The notes under the pieces: model-generated
What the model was told of the DNA's origin: nothing
What the model saw: only the letters and a program-made list of their open reading frames with translations
Databases searched by the model: none
Shown here: positions 7,330 through 16,396 of the stretch, in pieces
How the letters are laid out: the number at the start of each line of letters is the position of its first letter
Position numbering within the stretch: the stretch's first letter is position 1
From: Clostridiales bacterium
Lineage (GTDB): Bacteria; Bacillota; Clostridia; Lachnospirales; Lachnospiraceae
Length of the DNA stretch: 38,536 bases
Direction of reading: 5' to 3'
Assembly (NCBI GenBank): GCA_021202925.1
Contig: JAJQCD010000027.1
Span: 1-38,536, forward strand
Made by a program: the position numbers and the translations under genes

Positions 7330-8718
7330 ATGGAAAAGACAATGGAAAAGATTATCGCTCTCGCAAAGAGCAGAGGCTTTGTGTATCCGGGCTCCGAAAT
7401 CTACGGTGGCCTGGCCAACACCTGGGACTACGGCAATCTTGGCGTCGAGCTGAAGAACAACGTCAAGAAGGCCTGGTGGCAGAAGTTCGTGCAGGAAAGC
7501 CCCTACAACGTTGGTGTAGACTGCGCCATCCTCATGAACCCGCAAACCTGGGTGGCTTCCGGCCATCTGGGCGGCTTCTCCGATCCGCTGATGGACTGCA
7601 AGGCCTGCAAGGAGCGTTTCCGCGCGGACAAGCTGATTGAAGATTACATGGCGGAGAACGGCATCACTCCTGAGAGTTCCATCGACGGCTGGACCAACGA
7701 ACAGATGAAGGCCTACATCGAGGAGAAGAACATCTGCTGCCCCAGCTGCGGTAAGCATGATTTCACTGACATCCGTCAGTTCAACCTGATGTTCAAGACC
7801 TTCCAGGGCGTGACGGAGGACGCGAAGAACACCGTCTATCTGAGACCGGAGACGGCGCAGGGCATTTTTGTCAACTTTAAAAATGTACAGCGCACCTCCC
7901 GCAAGAAGGTTCCGTTCGGCATCGCGCAGATCGGCAAATCCTTCCGTAACGAGATCACACCGGGTAATTTCACCTTCCGCACCCGCGAATTTGAGCAGAT
8001 GGAGCTGGAATTCTTCTGCAAGCCGGACACCGACCTTGACTGGTTTGCTTACTGGAAGTCGTTCTGCATCAACTGGCTGAAGGCGCTCGGCATGAAAGAA
8101 GACGAGATGCGTGCGCGTGACCACGAGAAGGAAGAGCTGAGCTTCTACAGCAAGGCGACGACCGACATTGAGTTCCTGTTCCCGTTTGGCTGGGGCGAGC
8201 TGTGGGGCATCGCCGACCGTACCAATTATGATCTGAGCCGTCATCAGGAGACGTCCGGCCAGGATCTGACCTACTTTGACGACGAAAGCAAGGAACGCTA
8301 TATTCCGTATGTCATCGAGCCGTCCCTGGGTGCGGACCGCGTGACGCTGGCTTTCCTCTGCTCTGCCTATGATGAGGAGACACTGGAAGGCGGCGATATC
8401 CGCACCGTCCTGCACTTCCATCCCGCAATCGCTCCGGTGAAGATCGGCGTCCTGCCGCTTTCCAAGAAGCTGAATACAGAGGCGGAGAAGATTTACACCG
8501 AACTCTGCAAATATTACAACTGCGAGTTTGACGACCGTGGCAACATCGGCAAGCGCTACCGCAGACAGGATGAGATCGGAACCCCGTTCTGCGTGACCTA
8601 CGACTTCGATTCCCAGGAGGATCAGGCTGTGACCGTCCGCGACCGCGACACCATGGAACAGGTACGCGTGCCGATCGCAGAGCTGAAAGCATACTTTGAG
8701 GACAAGTTCCGCTTCTGA
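7330..8718 (+). CDS. glyS: Glycyl-tRNA synthetase, homodimeric type
   Basis: A 462-residue class II aminoacyl-tRNA synthetase charging tRNA-Gly, of the single-chain alpha2 type rather than the GlyQ/GlyS tetramer. Visible features are the N-terminal [19 protein letters not shown], a metal-site insertion with CKACKERF and CCPSCGKHD, motif 2 around [25 protein letters not shown], motif 3 near [14 protein letters not shown], and a C-terminal anticodon-binding domain (about 365-455). Length is normal. The Shine-Dalgarno AGAGG is weak and somewhat distant. Only 65 bases separate it from the lipoprotein gene, too little for a T-box, so it probably depends on the upstream promoter at 6566. A terminator follows at 8742-8784. 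Confidence 0.97.
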   Translation: MEKTMEKIIALAKSRGFVYPGSEIYGGLANTWDYGNLGVELKNNVKKAWWQKFVQESPYNVGVDCAILMNPQTWVASGHLGGFSDPLMDCKACKERFRADKLIEDYMAENGITPESSIDGWTNEQMKAYIEEKNICCPSCGKHDFTDIRQFNLMFKTFQGVTEDAKNTVYLRPETAQGIFVNFKNVQRTSRKKVPFGIAQIGKSFRNEITPGNFTFRTREFEQMELEFFCKPDTDLDWFAYWKSFCINWLKALGMKEDEMRARDHEKEELSFYSKATTDIEFLFPFGWGELWGIADRTNYDLSRHQETSGQDLTYFDDESKERYIPYVIEPSLGADRVTLAFLCSAYDEETLEGGDIRTVLHFHPAIAPVKIGVLPLSKKLNTEAEKIYTELCKYYNCEFDDRGNIGKRYRRQDEIGTPFCVTYDFDSQEDQAVTVRDRDTMEQVRVPIAELKAYFEDKFRF

Positions 8719-8741
8719 TTTGTCCTTTGTCACCAGACGAC

Positions 8742-8784
8742 AAAAAGCCGTGCGGCCCGTCTGATACCGGCCACGCGGCTTTTT
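8742..8784. terminator. Bidirectional terminator between glyS and recO
   Basis: Arms AAAAAGCC...GGCC and GGCC...GGCTTTTT around a short loop, with one mismatch and a wobble in the middle. T-runs occur at both ends, serving glyS (+) and the convergent recO operon (-). Confidence 0.85.
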
Positions 8785-8866
8785 CTCTGTCATAATATAC
8801 GGAAGGATTCCGGCAATGCGAGTTCCTGCCGTCATCCGACTGCTCCGGCTGCCCTCTCGCCACCGT

Positions 8867-9517
8867 TCACCCACACAGCATCCGCAGAATTTCCAGCGAA
8901 TGAAACGAGCGGTCGATGAACCGCTTTTTATTGATCTCCACACATTCCCGAAGCTCCCGCTGCACGTCTTCCTTCAGAATAAACGTATACAGGGATTCCA
9001 TCGGCGTGGAAATGATGTACTCCCAGGCGTAAGCCGCCGATGCGCTCACGGTTTTCGGCGGTTTCTCCGTGTATTCCCCGTTCGCTGCCATCGCACGAAG
9101 CTCGAAGACGATCTGAATCAGCGCATTCGGAAGCGCTGGTTTCAAAAGCGCGCGCAGGGACTGATACAAAAGCAGCAGCATCTCCGTTCCGTCTATGTTC
9201 TCACGGCAGTAATAATCGGCAAACTCCAGAAAATAGGAGCCATAACAGGCCGCTTCCACGTCGCCCGCAAGCTCTGTGAAATAATTGCGGATCTCCGTGC
9301 GCTGCAGATTGTACGCGTCTCTCCCCTCATACAAAACAAAGGTGCCGAACACAAAGGGACGGCTGGCTGCCATCAGCGGATTACCCGGACGCTTTGCGCC
9401 GCGGGCAAACGCCGTGATCTTGCCGCGTTCGCGGGTCAGGATCACCAGCCGCCTGTCATACTCTCCCACCGGTGTGCTTTTCAGCACCATCCCGATCAGA
9501 TTTACCGCTTCCCTCAA
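8867..9517 (-). CDS. recO: DNA repair protein RecO
   Basis: A 216-residue protein with the N-terminal OB-fold (about 1-80; VLKSTPVGEYDRRLVILTRERGKITAFARGAK pattern, 10-42) and an alpha-helical C-terminal domain. RecO anneals DNA and, with RecR, loads RecA in RecF-pathway recombination. The start is the TTG at 9517, with AGGTGA seven bases upstream. It is somewhat short for Firmicutes RecO (often about 240-250) and lacks the CxxC...CxxC zinc site found in many homologues, because the region after LRAMAANGEY carries no cysteines. It is the last gene of the minus-strand run, about 90 bases after era, and the era-recO order is common in Firmicutes. Confident from the N-terminus and context. Confidence 0.92.
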   Translation of the reverse strand: MREAVNLIGMVLKSTPVGEYDRRLVILTRERGKITAFARGAKRPGNPLMAASRPFVFGTFVLYEGRDAYNLQRTEIRNYFTELAGDVEAACYGSYFLEFADYYCRENIDGTEMLLLLYQSLRALLKPALPNALIQIVFELRAMAANGEYTEKPPKTVSASAAYAWEYIISTPMESLYTFILKEDVQRELRECVEINKKRFIDRSFHSLEILRMLCG

Positions 9518-9608
9518 TGTTTCGTCACCTTTCCCATGTCTGCAGGCCGATGATCAGCCACTCCTCACAGAAACATATCCATCCATATCCTGCATCTTCC
9601 ACAGCCGT

Positions 9609-10637
9609 CTATTTCTCATTCTCATGGTATCCGTAGTTTTTCAGCAGCACCTCACTGTCTCTCCATTCCTTACGGACCTTGACCCACAGCTGCAGATTCA
9701 CCTTCGTCTCCATCATGGTCTCGATCTCGCGGCGCGCCTGTGAGCCAATTTTCTTAAGCATCTCGCCGCCCTTACCGATGACAATCCCCTTGTGCGATTC
9801 CTTCTCGCAGATGATCGTCGCCTCAATATCAATGATCCCGTTCGGCCGCTCGCTCATGCGCTCAATGGTAACCGCAATCCCATGTGGAATCTCCTCATCG
9901 AGCAGACGCAGCGCCTTCTCCCGAATCAGTTCCGCCGCAATCTGCCGCATGGGCTGATCCGTCACCGTATCCTCGTCATAGAACTGAGGGCCATAAGGCA
10001 GATACTGAAAAATCTGATCAATCAGCCGGTCGGTATTCCGTCTGCGAAGCGCCGACACGGGCACGATCTCCGCAAACCTGCAGACGTCCTTGTATGCGTC
10101 AATATAAGTCAGAATCTCCTTCGGATCCTTTAAGGTATCGATCTTATTGATCACCAGAATCACCGGCAGACTCAGCTTCCCCAGCTCCTCCGCGATATGC
10201 CGTTCTCCCGCGCCGATAAACGTGGTCGGTTCCACGAGCCAGAGAATGACGTCCACTTCCTTCAGCGTATGCTCTGCGACGTTTACCATATATTCGCCCA
10301 GACGGTTCTTCGCCTTATGGATGCCGGGCGTGTCCACAAAAATGATCTGTCCCCGTTCATCCGTATAAACGGTCTGGATCCGGTTGCGGGTCGTCTGCGG
10401 CTTGCGCGAGGTGATTGCGATCTTCTGACCAATCAGATGATTCATCAGCGTTGACTTGCCGACATTCGGCCGACCAATCAGGGTAACAAAACCCGATTTT
10501 TTCGGAACCGCAGGCGCTCCTTTGGCCTCACCCGCGAGCGTGTTGCCGGCCGGGCCATCGTTTTCCCGCGCACCGGCTCCCTTCTTTCCGCCAAGCTCCG
10601 CCATCAGAGCATCAATATCCAGTTTCCTGCCTGCCAT
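9609..10637 (-). CDS. era: GTPase Era
   Basis: A 342-residue 16S rRNA-binding GTPase needed for 30S maturation. G1 GRPNVGKST, G3 DTPG (in FVDTPGIHKAKNRLG) and G4 NKID are all present. The C-terminal KH domain carries GIVIGKGGEMLKKIG. The ATG at 10637 is preceded by AGGAAAGG; a GTG at 10661 is also in frame. Unlike standard Era (about 300 residues, beginning a few residues before KSGFVTLIGRPNVGKS), this protein has about 45 extra N-terminal residues of Gly/Ala/Lys-rich, apparently disordered sequence. It lies between the M16C peptidase and recO genes, probably co-transcribed. Confidence 0.96.
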   Translation of the reverse strand: MAGRKLDIDALMAELGGKKGAGARENDGPAGNTLAGEAKGAPAVPKKSGFVTLIGRPNVGKSTLMNHLIGQKIAITSRKPQTTRNRIQTVYTDERGQIIFVDTPGIHKAKNRLGEYMVNVAEHTLKEVDVILWLVEPTTFIGAGERHIAEELGKLSLPVILVINKIDTLKDPKEILTYIDAYKDVCRFAEIVPVSALRRRNTDRLIDQIFQYLPYGPQFYDEDTVTDQPMRQIAAELIREKALRLLDEEIPHGIAVTIERMSERPNGIIDIEATIICEKESHKGIVIGKGGEMLKKIGSQARREIETMMETKVNLQLWVKVRKEWRDSEVLLKNYGYHENEK

Positions 10638-10660
10638 ATTTCCCGACCTTTCCTCGTACA

Positions 10661-10683
10661 CCGCCCCGGATGGGGCGGCTTTT
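10661..10683 (+). terminator. Terminator-like hairpin oriented against the operon
   Basis: CCGCCCC (10661-10667) and GGGGCGG (10672-10678) form a tight hairpin followed by CTTTTTC on the plus strand only. All local genes are on the minus strand, so as a terminator it would stop antisense transcription. On the minus strand it is an intercistronic stem-loop between the M16C stop and era. Confidence 0.6.
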
Positions 10684-10684
10684 T

Positions 10685-13618
10685 CTATCCTCTTGTCAGA
10701 TTTGCGACTTCACCGAACAGCTCCCGGTTCGTCTCAATCTTCTCACTGTTTCCGACCACGCAGAAGCTACCGGTATCCAGAACCGCCCGCACCAGTCCGG
10801 ACAATGCACGGATATCCTCCTTTGTCGCATCCAGCACTTCTTCCCGCTCTTTCTGCATCATCTCCTCCGTCACGCCGGACAGATAAGCCGAAAGTCCACG
10901 GCTTCCCTTCACAGAAGGAGTCAATGGCGTGTCCAGGCCACTGATCGCGCCGATTACATATTTGGTCATATCCCGCTCATCCGGATCGAAGGCTTCCAGG
11001 TATGCCGGAACGCCTTCATAAATCTCATTGGTTTCTCTCAGATTCGGATCCCGGTAGGAGACCAGATATCCCTCTCCGGAACGTCCGAAGCCACTCATGC
11101 AGCCGTAAGCGCCTCCCTTGACGCGCAGATTCAGCCACAGGTAGTCATAGCTCAGGATCACTTTCAGAATGTTCAAAGCGCCGGTATACGCAAATCCCTG
11201 ATCCCGGAAATTGCCGCACCGCGCCACATAATCCACCTGCGCAGCCGTCTTTAAACCTTCATTCCGATTCTCCACCGGATGCCGGAACGGATAACGGGTC
11301 GCATCGCCCGCCGGCAGCCGGTCCGCCAGCAAACCAATCGTCTCCGGCAGCCTGCCGTACCCCTCCTCATTCGCCGTGTAATTCACCAGCATATTATCAC
11401 GGGTGAACAGTCTCGCGGAGACCTCCTGCAGCTTTGCGACAATTGTTTCCTTCTTTGCGTCATACTCCTTCGCCAGCTTTTCCAGGAAATGATAATAGGC
11501 CGTTCCGCCCGTCAGCTCATTGAAATAAGCCGTCGGTGAGAAATAGGAAGTTGCCCGCGATACCGCCGTGGAATGTCCCGCATTCTCCAGCTTCATCTTC
11601 GCACGGGAACAGGTCTCGCGGATGACCTCGCCCAGACGCTTCTCATCCGTGAAGACCGAATGATTCAGGATCTCCTCCAGGATGCCGAATCCAAAATCCA
11701 GGCGCTCATACAGCACGCGGACGCTGGCGATGAAGGCGCCGGTAAACGCTTCCGGCTCCGCCAGATTCGGATACGAACTGACGGAAAAATCAACGCCGCC
11801 ACTGCTTAAGTGGATTTCGCTGGTCAGATCTGCGTAGCTGTACTGTTCCGTGTCCACGCTTCCCAATACCGATTTCAGCAGGCCCACATAGCACAAATCC
11901 TCCTGCGGCACGGCCCTCGTATCAAACAACACTTTCAGATACCCGATTCCGGACGTGAAGAAATTGTGATGAAGCACCCGGATCCCTGCCTCATCCTTTA
12001 CTGTATAATAGAAGTGTTCCGCCTCCCGGCCGATATCCTCCCTTGTCAGAAGCGGAAGCTTCGCCAATACCTCCGGCGGGGTCGGCGTATCCTGATATTC
12101 CTTCAGCTCCCGCGTCTTTCGCACCAGGTCTTCGATCTCCTCCGCAGAGAGAGAGGCTTTGTATGCCGCCAGCCGGCCGGCAAGCGCTTCCTCCTCCTTC
12201 GCCGTCCGGTTCTTCTCCGGGCTGACAAGGATCACCGCCTCGAACGGGTTATCCAGCAGATAATCCCTGATTAACTGCTCAAAATACCCTTCCCGCACGG
12301 CGCCCTTCAGGTAATCGAACGTCTCCTGATATTCCAGATGCATCATCGGATCTCCGTCATACAGCCAGCTGTCCAGACACTGCAGGCCGTACATCAGTCC
12401 CTTGGGAGCGGAACCATAATCGGCCTCCCGGTATTTAAACTCAAAATAATTCATTCCGGCCAGCAGACTCTTCCGGTCAAGCCCCTCGTCTGCAAGTTTG
12501 CGCAGCGTTCCCTTCACCACCGCAAGAAACTCACCCTTCTGTGAGACGTCCGCGTCCTTGGCAATCACGGAAAAGTAAGGCTGCAGAATTCCGTTCTCAT
12601 AACCGCCCAGAATATCCCGGCCGATCCCGGCGTCGATCAACGCCTGCTTTAACGGCGCCCCCGGCGCATCAAGCAGCGTGTATTCCAGAATCTGAAACGC
12701 GACATACAGCTTCGGATCCAGATCCGTACCGACCACGGTATTGACCGACAGATAGGCCGCACCCTCCTCCGGCTCGCCTTCATTGATCGAATAATGAATC
12801 TCCTTCTCAATCGGTGCCGCAAACGGCTTCTGCTGCGGAATCACGGAATCCACCGCTTTCTCCTCGTAATGGCACAGATATTCCCGGTCCAGCCAGTCAA
12901 GCTTCTCCGCCATATCCATATCGCCGTACAGATAAATATAGCTGTTCGACGGGTGATAATATGTGCGGTGGAACTCCACGAACTCTTCATAAGTCAGTTC
13001 CGGAATAAAGGCCGGATCCCCGCCCGAATCCCTGCTGTAACAGTTATCCGGGAACAACGCCTTCTGCGTCGCCTCATCCAGCAGACTCTCCGGCGACGAA
13101 TACGCGCCCTTCATCTCATTGTAAACGACACCATTGTAAATCAGCGGCGCGTCCGCTGATTCCAGTTCATAATGCCAGCCCTCCTGGCGGAAAATCTTCT
13201 CCTCCTGATAGATATTCGGGTGCAGCACGGCGTCCATATACACATCCATCAGGTTCTGAAAGTCCTTCTCATTGCAGCTCGCGATCGGGTAAACCGTCTT
13301 GTCCGGATACGTCATCGCGTTCAGGAAGGTATTCAACGATCCCTTCGCCAGCTCCACGAACGGATCCTTCAGCGGAAACTTCCTGGAACCGCAGAGCACA
13401 CTGTGTTCCAGAATATGCAGAAGTCCGCCGTCATTCGTCGGCGGCGTCCGGAAGCCGATACAGAACACCTTATTGTCGTCATCGTTGGCGAGCAGAAAAA
13501 TCTTTGCCTTTGTCTTCCTGTGCTCCAGTACAAAACCATCGGATTCCAGTTCCCGGATCCGTCTTTTTTCCACAAGCCGATAAGCCTCCAGGCAGCCAAT
13601 CCTGTCCTGTTGATTCAT
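10685..13618 (-). CDS. M16C family zinc metallopeptidase (insulinase / presequence-protease type)
   Basis: A 977-residue member of the pitrilysin superfamily, subfamily C, which degrades short peptides such as cleaved signal or presequence peptides. The inverted zinc motif HILEH (68-72) supplies two His ligands and the catalytic Glu71. The protein has the typical two-half clamshell build: an active N-terminal half, an M16C-associated linker (about 460-700), and a degenerate C-terminal half with YAYTGALNILKVILSYDYLW and RVKGGAYG. Length agrees with family members (about 970). No signal peptide is seen, so it is probably cytosolic. ATG at 13618 follows AAGGAGTG. It lies 26 bases downstream of the YdcF-like gene and upstream of era. 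The bacterial substrate is unknown. Confidence 0.93.
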   Translation of the reverse strand: MNQQDRIGCLEAYRLVEKRRIRELESDGFVLEHRKTKAKIFLLANDDDNKVFCIGFRTPPTNDGGLLHILEHSVLCGSRKFPLKDPFVELAKGSLNTFLNAMTYPDKTVYPIASCNEKDFQNLMDVYMDAVLHPNIYQEEKIFRQEGWHYELESADAPLIYNGVVYNEMKGAYSSPESLLDEATQKALFPDNCYSRDSGGDPAFIPELTYEEFVEFHRTYYHPSNSYIYLYGDMDMAEKLDWLDREYLCHYEEKAVDSVIPQQKPFAAPIEKEIHYSINEGEPEEGAAYLSVNTVVGTDLDPKLYVAFQILEYTLLDAPGAPLKQALIDAGIGRDILGGYENGILQPYFSVIAKDADVSQKGEFLAVVKGTLRKLADEGLDRKSLLAGMNYFEFKYREADYGSAPKGLMYGLQCLDSWLYDGDPMMHLEYQETFDYLKGAVREGYFEQLIRDYLLDNPFEAVILVSPEKNRTAKEEEALAGRLAAYKASLSAEEIEDLVRKTRELKEYQDTPTPPEVLAKLPLLTREDIGREAEHFYYTVKDEAGIRVLHHNFFTSGIGYLKVLFDTRAVPQEDLCYVGLLKSVLGSVDTEQYSYADLTSEIHLSSGGVDFSVSSYPNLAEPEAFTGAFIASVRVLYERLDFGFGILEEILNHSVFTDEKRLGEVIRETCSRAKMKLENAGHSTAVSRATSYFSPTAYFNELTGGTAYYHFLEKLAKEYDAKKETIVAKLQEVSARLFTRDNMLVNYTANEEGYGRLPETIGLLADRLPAGDATRYPFRHPVENRNEGLKTAAQVDYVARCGNFRDQGFAYTGALNILKVILSYDYLWLNLRVKGGAYGCMSGFGRSGEGYLVSYRDPNLRETNEIYEGVPAYLEAFDPDERDMTKYVIGAISGLDTPLTPSVKGSRGLSAYLSGVTEEMMQKEREEVLDATKEDIRALSGLVRAVLDTGSFCVVGNSEKIETNRELFGEVANLTRG

Positions 13619-13644
13619 TCCAAATCACTCCTTCTGTTTCATAT

Positions 13645-14415
13645 CTATAGGTTCCCCAATACCCGGTCTTTTAATATGGCAATTCCGTCTCTGACACAAA
13701 AATGCACCAGCAGCACCGGGTCAGAGCCTGACGCGATTCCCTGGACGTTCTCCATCCCCAGCTTCGCGGCGATCCGTCTCGCGCGAAACAGGTGAAAATT
13801 GCTGGTCAGAATGCCGACTCGTTCATAATCCGAATCTGCTCCGCCCATCCTCTGGTCGAGAATTTCCTTGCTGTATTTCAGATTCTCTGCCGTATTGCGG
13901 GCCTGTTCCTCCAGAATCAGCCGCTCCTCGCTCACACCGGCTGCCAGCAGATAATCCCGCATGAAGGACGCCTCGCTCTGTGGCTCGTCCTCTCCCTGCG
14001 CACCGGTCAGAATCAGACGGGTGTCCGGATTCTCCCGCGCATATTCCGCTGCCTTATCCAGACGCCACTGAAGCGTGTGGCTGAGTCCATCCGGCTTCAC
14101 ACGGCCACCGAGAACGATCACATAATCCAGTTCCGGCTCCGCGTAGGACGGCACCTGACCAAAAATCAGAATCTGCAGAGCCATCTGAATCAGAATTCCC
14201 GCCGCGCAGAGCGTCACCATCGCTACCGGCAGCCACAGAGGCGACTGATCCGGATTGCTCTGATACACACGGATACTCACCGCCGTCAGGCCAAAAAACA
14301 CAGCAAACAGAAGCCACACAGCAGAGAACGCGGTCGTGAACCCCGCATACAGGACAATAACAAGATAATACAGCAGACACAGCGCCGCTCCCGCGGCGAT
14401 CAGAAATGCCAGCAT
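13645..14415 (-). CDS. YdcF/DUF218 family membrane protein
   Basis: A 256-residue protein with about three N-terminal hydrophobic helices (roughly 2-24, 28-48, 58-82) and a C-terminal DUF218 domain (about 98-250). The family signatures are DYVIVLGGRVKPDG, RLILTGAQGEDEPQSEA, EEQARNTAENLKYS and TSNFHLFRARRIA. Relatives SanA and ElyC affect envelope integrity and peptidoglycan or lipid-carrier metabolism in Gram-negative bacteria; the biochemical activity is not established. ATG at 14415 follows GGAGGCC. It is embedded in the minus-strand run between the U32 peptidase and the M16C peptidase. Family assignment is firm, function is not. Confidence 0.88.
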   Translation of the reverse strand: MLAFLIAAGAALCLLYYLVIVLYAGFTTAFSAVWLLFAVFFGLTAVSIRVYQSNPDQSPLWLPVAMVTLCAAGILIQMALQILIFGQVPSYAEPELDYVIVLGGRVKPDGLSHTLQWRLDKAAEYARENPDTRLILTGAQGEDEPQSEASFMRDYLLAAGVSEERLILEEQARNTAENLKYSKEILDQRMGGADSDYERVGILTSNFHLFRARRIAAKLGMENVQGIASGSDPVLLVHFCVRDGIAILKDRVLGNL

Positions 14416-14502
14416 CCGGGCGGCCTCCTCTCTCTTTCTGAACAGTTGTGCGAAATTTATCCCCCGGCTTCATTTCGCCTGCTTTGCATGCAGAAAAGCA
14501 GC

Positions 14503-15741
14503 TTATGCGGGTTCTTCGCTTCGACGCAAAATATCATACACCCCAACGTCCGCATCCGCTCCGGGATCCACCCAGATCGTCTGGCACGCATGAGGACAGC
14601 TTTCCTGAGGCGTCCCATCCTCCGCAGTGATTCCATGTACCGTCACGGTAAGGTTGCGGCCATCCGGCTTCATGATTTCCATCTGCTCGCCGACAGAGAA
14701 TTTATTCTTCTGCGTGAGACGGATCCATCCGTCTCTTCTGACCTCCTCCACGGTTCCCAGATACGTATAATTCTTCCGGTATGTGCTGTCCCGGTAAATC
14801 TGGCTCTCCGGTCCCGGTTTCCCGAAATAAAAGCCGGTCGTAAACTCCCGGATCGTACATTTTGCGATTTCGGCACGATACCATTCCATATTCGCGCGAT
14901 AGTTCTCCGGGCTTTCCCGGTAATCGTCAATCGCCTTCCGGTAGGTTCTCGCCACCGTCGCCACATAAAGCGCCGTCTTCATGCGCCCTTCGATCTTAAA
15001 GCTGTCAATCCCGGCCTCCATCAGCTCCGGAATATGCTCAATCATGCACAGATCCTTCGAATTAAAGAGGAAGGTTCCCCTCTCATTCTCCACCAAGGGC
15101 ATATACTCACCCGGCCGGGTCTCTTCCACCACCGCGTAATTCCAGCGGCACGGATGCGTACAGGAGCCCTGATTGGCGTCGCGTCCGGTCAGAAAATTAC
15201 TCAGCAGGCAACGTCCGGAATACGAAATACACATGGCGCCATGCACAAAGCATTCCATCTCCATGTCCTCCGGTATGCGTTCGCGGATCTCCCGGATCTC
15301 TTTCAGAGAAAGTTCCCGGGCAGCGACAACGCGTTTCGCACCCAGACGGTGCCAGAACCGGTATGTCCCATAATTCGTATTGTTCGCCTGGGTACTGATG
15401 TGAATCTCCATCTCCGGCAACACCCGCCTCGCAATTTCAAAAACCCCCGGATCGGATATAATCAAAGCGTCGGGACTAAGATCGGCCAGCTCCGTAAAGT
15501 AGCGCTCCACTTCGGCAAGATCATCATTATGCACGAGGATATTGGCGGTCACATGGACGCGAACCTGATGAGCGTGGGCAAACGCAATCCCCGCCTTCAT
15601 CTCCTCGTCCGTAAAATTTTTTGCTTTGGCACGCAGCCCAAAGGCTTCTCCGCCAATATAGACGGCGTCTGCGCCATAGATTACGGCTGTTTTTAACGTG
15701 TCCAGGCTGCCGGCCGGGACCAGAAGTTCAACCTTTCTCAT
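14503..15741 (-). CDS. U32 family peptidase-like protein, probable tRNA U34 hydroxylation factor
   Basis: A 412-residue protein carrying the peptidase U32 signature with conserved cysteines: HGAMCISYSGRCLLSN followed by GRDANQGSCTHPCRWNY. It begins MRKVELLVPAGSLDTLKTAV, and the barrel covers about 1-330. In Bacillus subtilis the paralogues TrhP1/TrhP2 (YrrN/YrrO) take part in prephenate-dependent 5-hydroxylation of U34 in tRNA, followed by TrmR (YrrM) methylation. Here the gene overlaps trmR by 14 bases, the same arrangement, which strongly suggests the same pathway rather than proteolysis. Only one U32 gene is present here, against two in B. subtilis. ATG at 15741 follows GGAG. Confidence 0.92.
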   Translation of the reverse strand: MRKVELLVPAGSLDTLKTAVIYGADAVYIGGEAFGLRAKAKNFTDEEMKAGIAFAHAHQVRVHVTANILVHNDDLAEVERYFTELADLSPDALIISDPGVFEIARRVLPEMEIHISTQANNTNYGTYRFWHRLGAKRVVAARELSLKEIREIRERIPEDMEMECFVHGAMCISYSGRCLLSNFLTGRDANQGSCTHPCRWNYAVVEETRPGEYMPLVENERGTFLFNSKDLCMIEHIPELMEAGIDSFKIEGRMKTALYVATVARTYRKAIDDYRESPENYRANMEWYRAEIAKCTIREFTTGFYFGKPGPESQIYRDSTYRKNYTYLGTVEEVRRDGWIRLTQKNKFSVGEQMEIMKPDGRNLTVTVHGITAEDGTPQESCPHACQTIWVDPGADADVGVYDILRRSEEPA

Positions 15742-16396
15742 GGTTTCTCCGATTGTCCGTCTTCACACTCAACGCCACGCCATCCCCCAGCGGAATCACG
15801 CTGGTGCGCAGAACGTCCGTATGAGTCAATGTATACAGGTACTTGCGCATATGCGCATGAATGGTGCGGTTGCGTCGTTCAACGGCAAAACGCGATTCCA
15901 GAATATCGCCGTCCATCAGCACATTGTCTGAGATCAGGACACCGCCCGGTGCAAGCAGATCCAGAATGCGCGCAAGCCAACGCAGGTACTGTCCCTTCGC
16001 CGCATCCATGAACACCAGATCATAGGGTCCCGTCAGCTCCTTAAGCCAGGAGGACGCATCTCCCGCCAGCAGCCGCACGCGATCTCCGACGCCGGCCAGA
16101 CGGAAATTCTCTTTCGCCACCGCAATCCGCTCCGGTTCCACTTCAATTGTCGTCAGGTGCGCCCCCTGCGGCATCACCTGAGTCATCAGAATCGCCGAAT
16201 AACCAACCGCCGTTCCCACCTCCAGGATCTGCATAGGCGCACGAATAGTAATCATCGTCTGCAGGAATGCAGCCGTCTCCGGCCGGATCACCGGTATCCA
16301 GGCCGCCCTCGCTTCTTTTTCAATCCGGTCACACAGCTCCCCGTGTCCCGGATCCAGAGAACGAATGTAGGCAGCCGCCCGACTGGCGTCAATCAT
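15728..16396 (-). CDS. trmR: tRNA 5-hydroxyuridine methyltransferase (O-methyltransferase, TrmR/YrrM type)
   Basis: A 222-residue SAM-dependent O-methyltransferase of the type 3 (catechol-like) family. Motif I is ILEVGTAVGYSAIL (about 78-91), followed by TTIEVEPERIAVAKEN and the metal-site segment DLVFMDAAKGQYLRWL. TrmR methylates 5-hydroxyuridine at position 34 of tRNA to 5-methoxyuridine. The tight coupling (8-base overlap with the MltG-like gene before it, 14-base overlap with the U32 gene after it) and the conserved Firmicutes order support this over a small-molecule methyltransferase. ATG at 16396 follows GGAGGAGG. Substrate assignment rests on context; the fold is certain. Confidence 0.88.
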   Translation of the reverse strand: MIDASRAAAYIRSLDPGHGELCDRIEKEARAAWIPVIRPETAAFLQTMITIRAPMQILEVGTAVGYSAILMTQVMPQGAHLTTIEVEPERIAVAKENFRLAGVGDRVRLLAGDASSWLKELTGPYDLVFMDAAKGQYLRWLARILDLLAPGGVLISDNVLMDGDILESRFAVERRNRTIHAHMRKYLYTLTHTDVLRTSVIPLGDGVALSVKTDNRRNHEKG

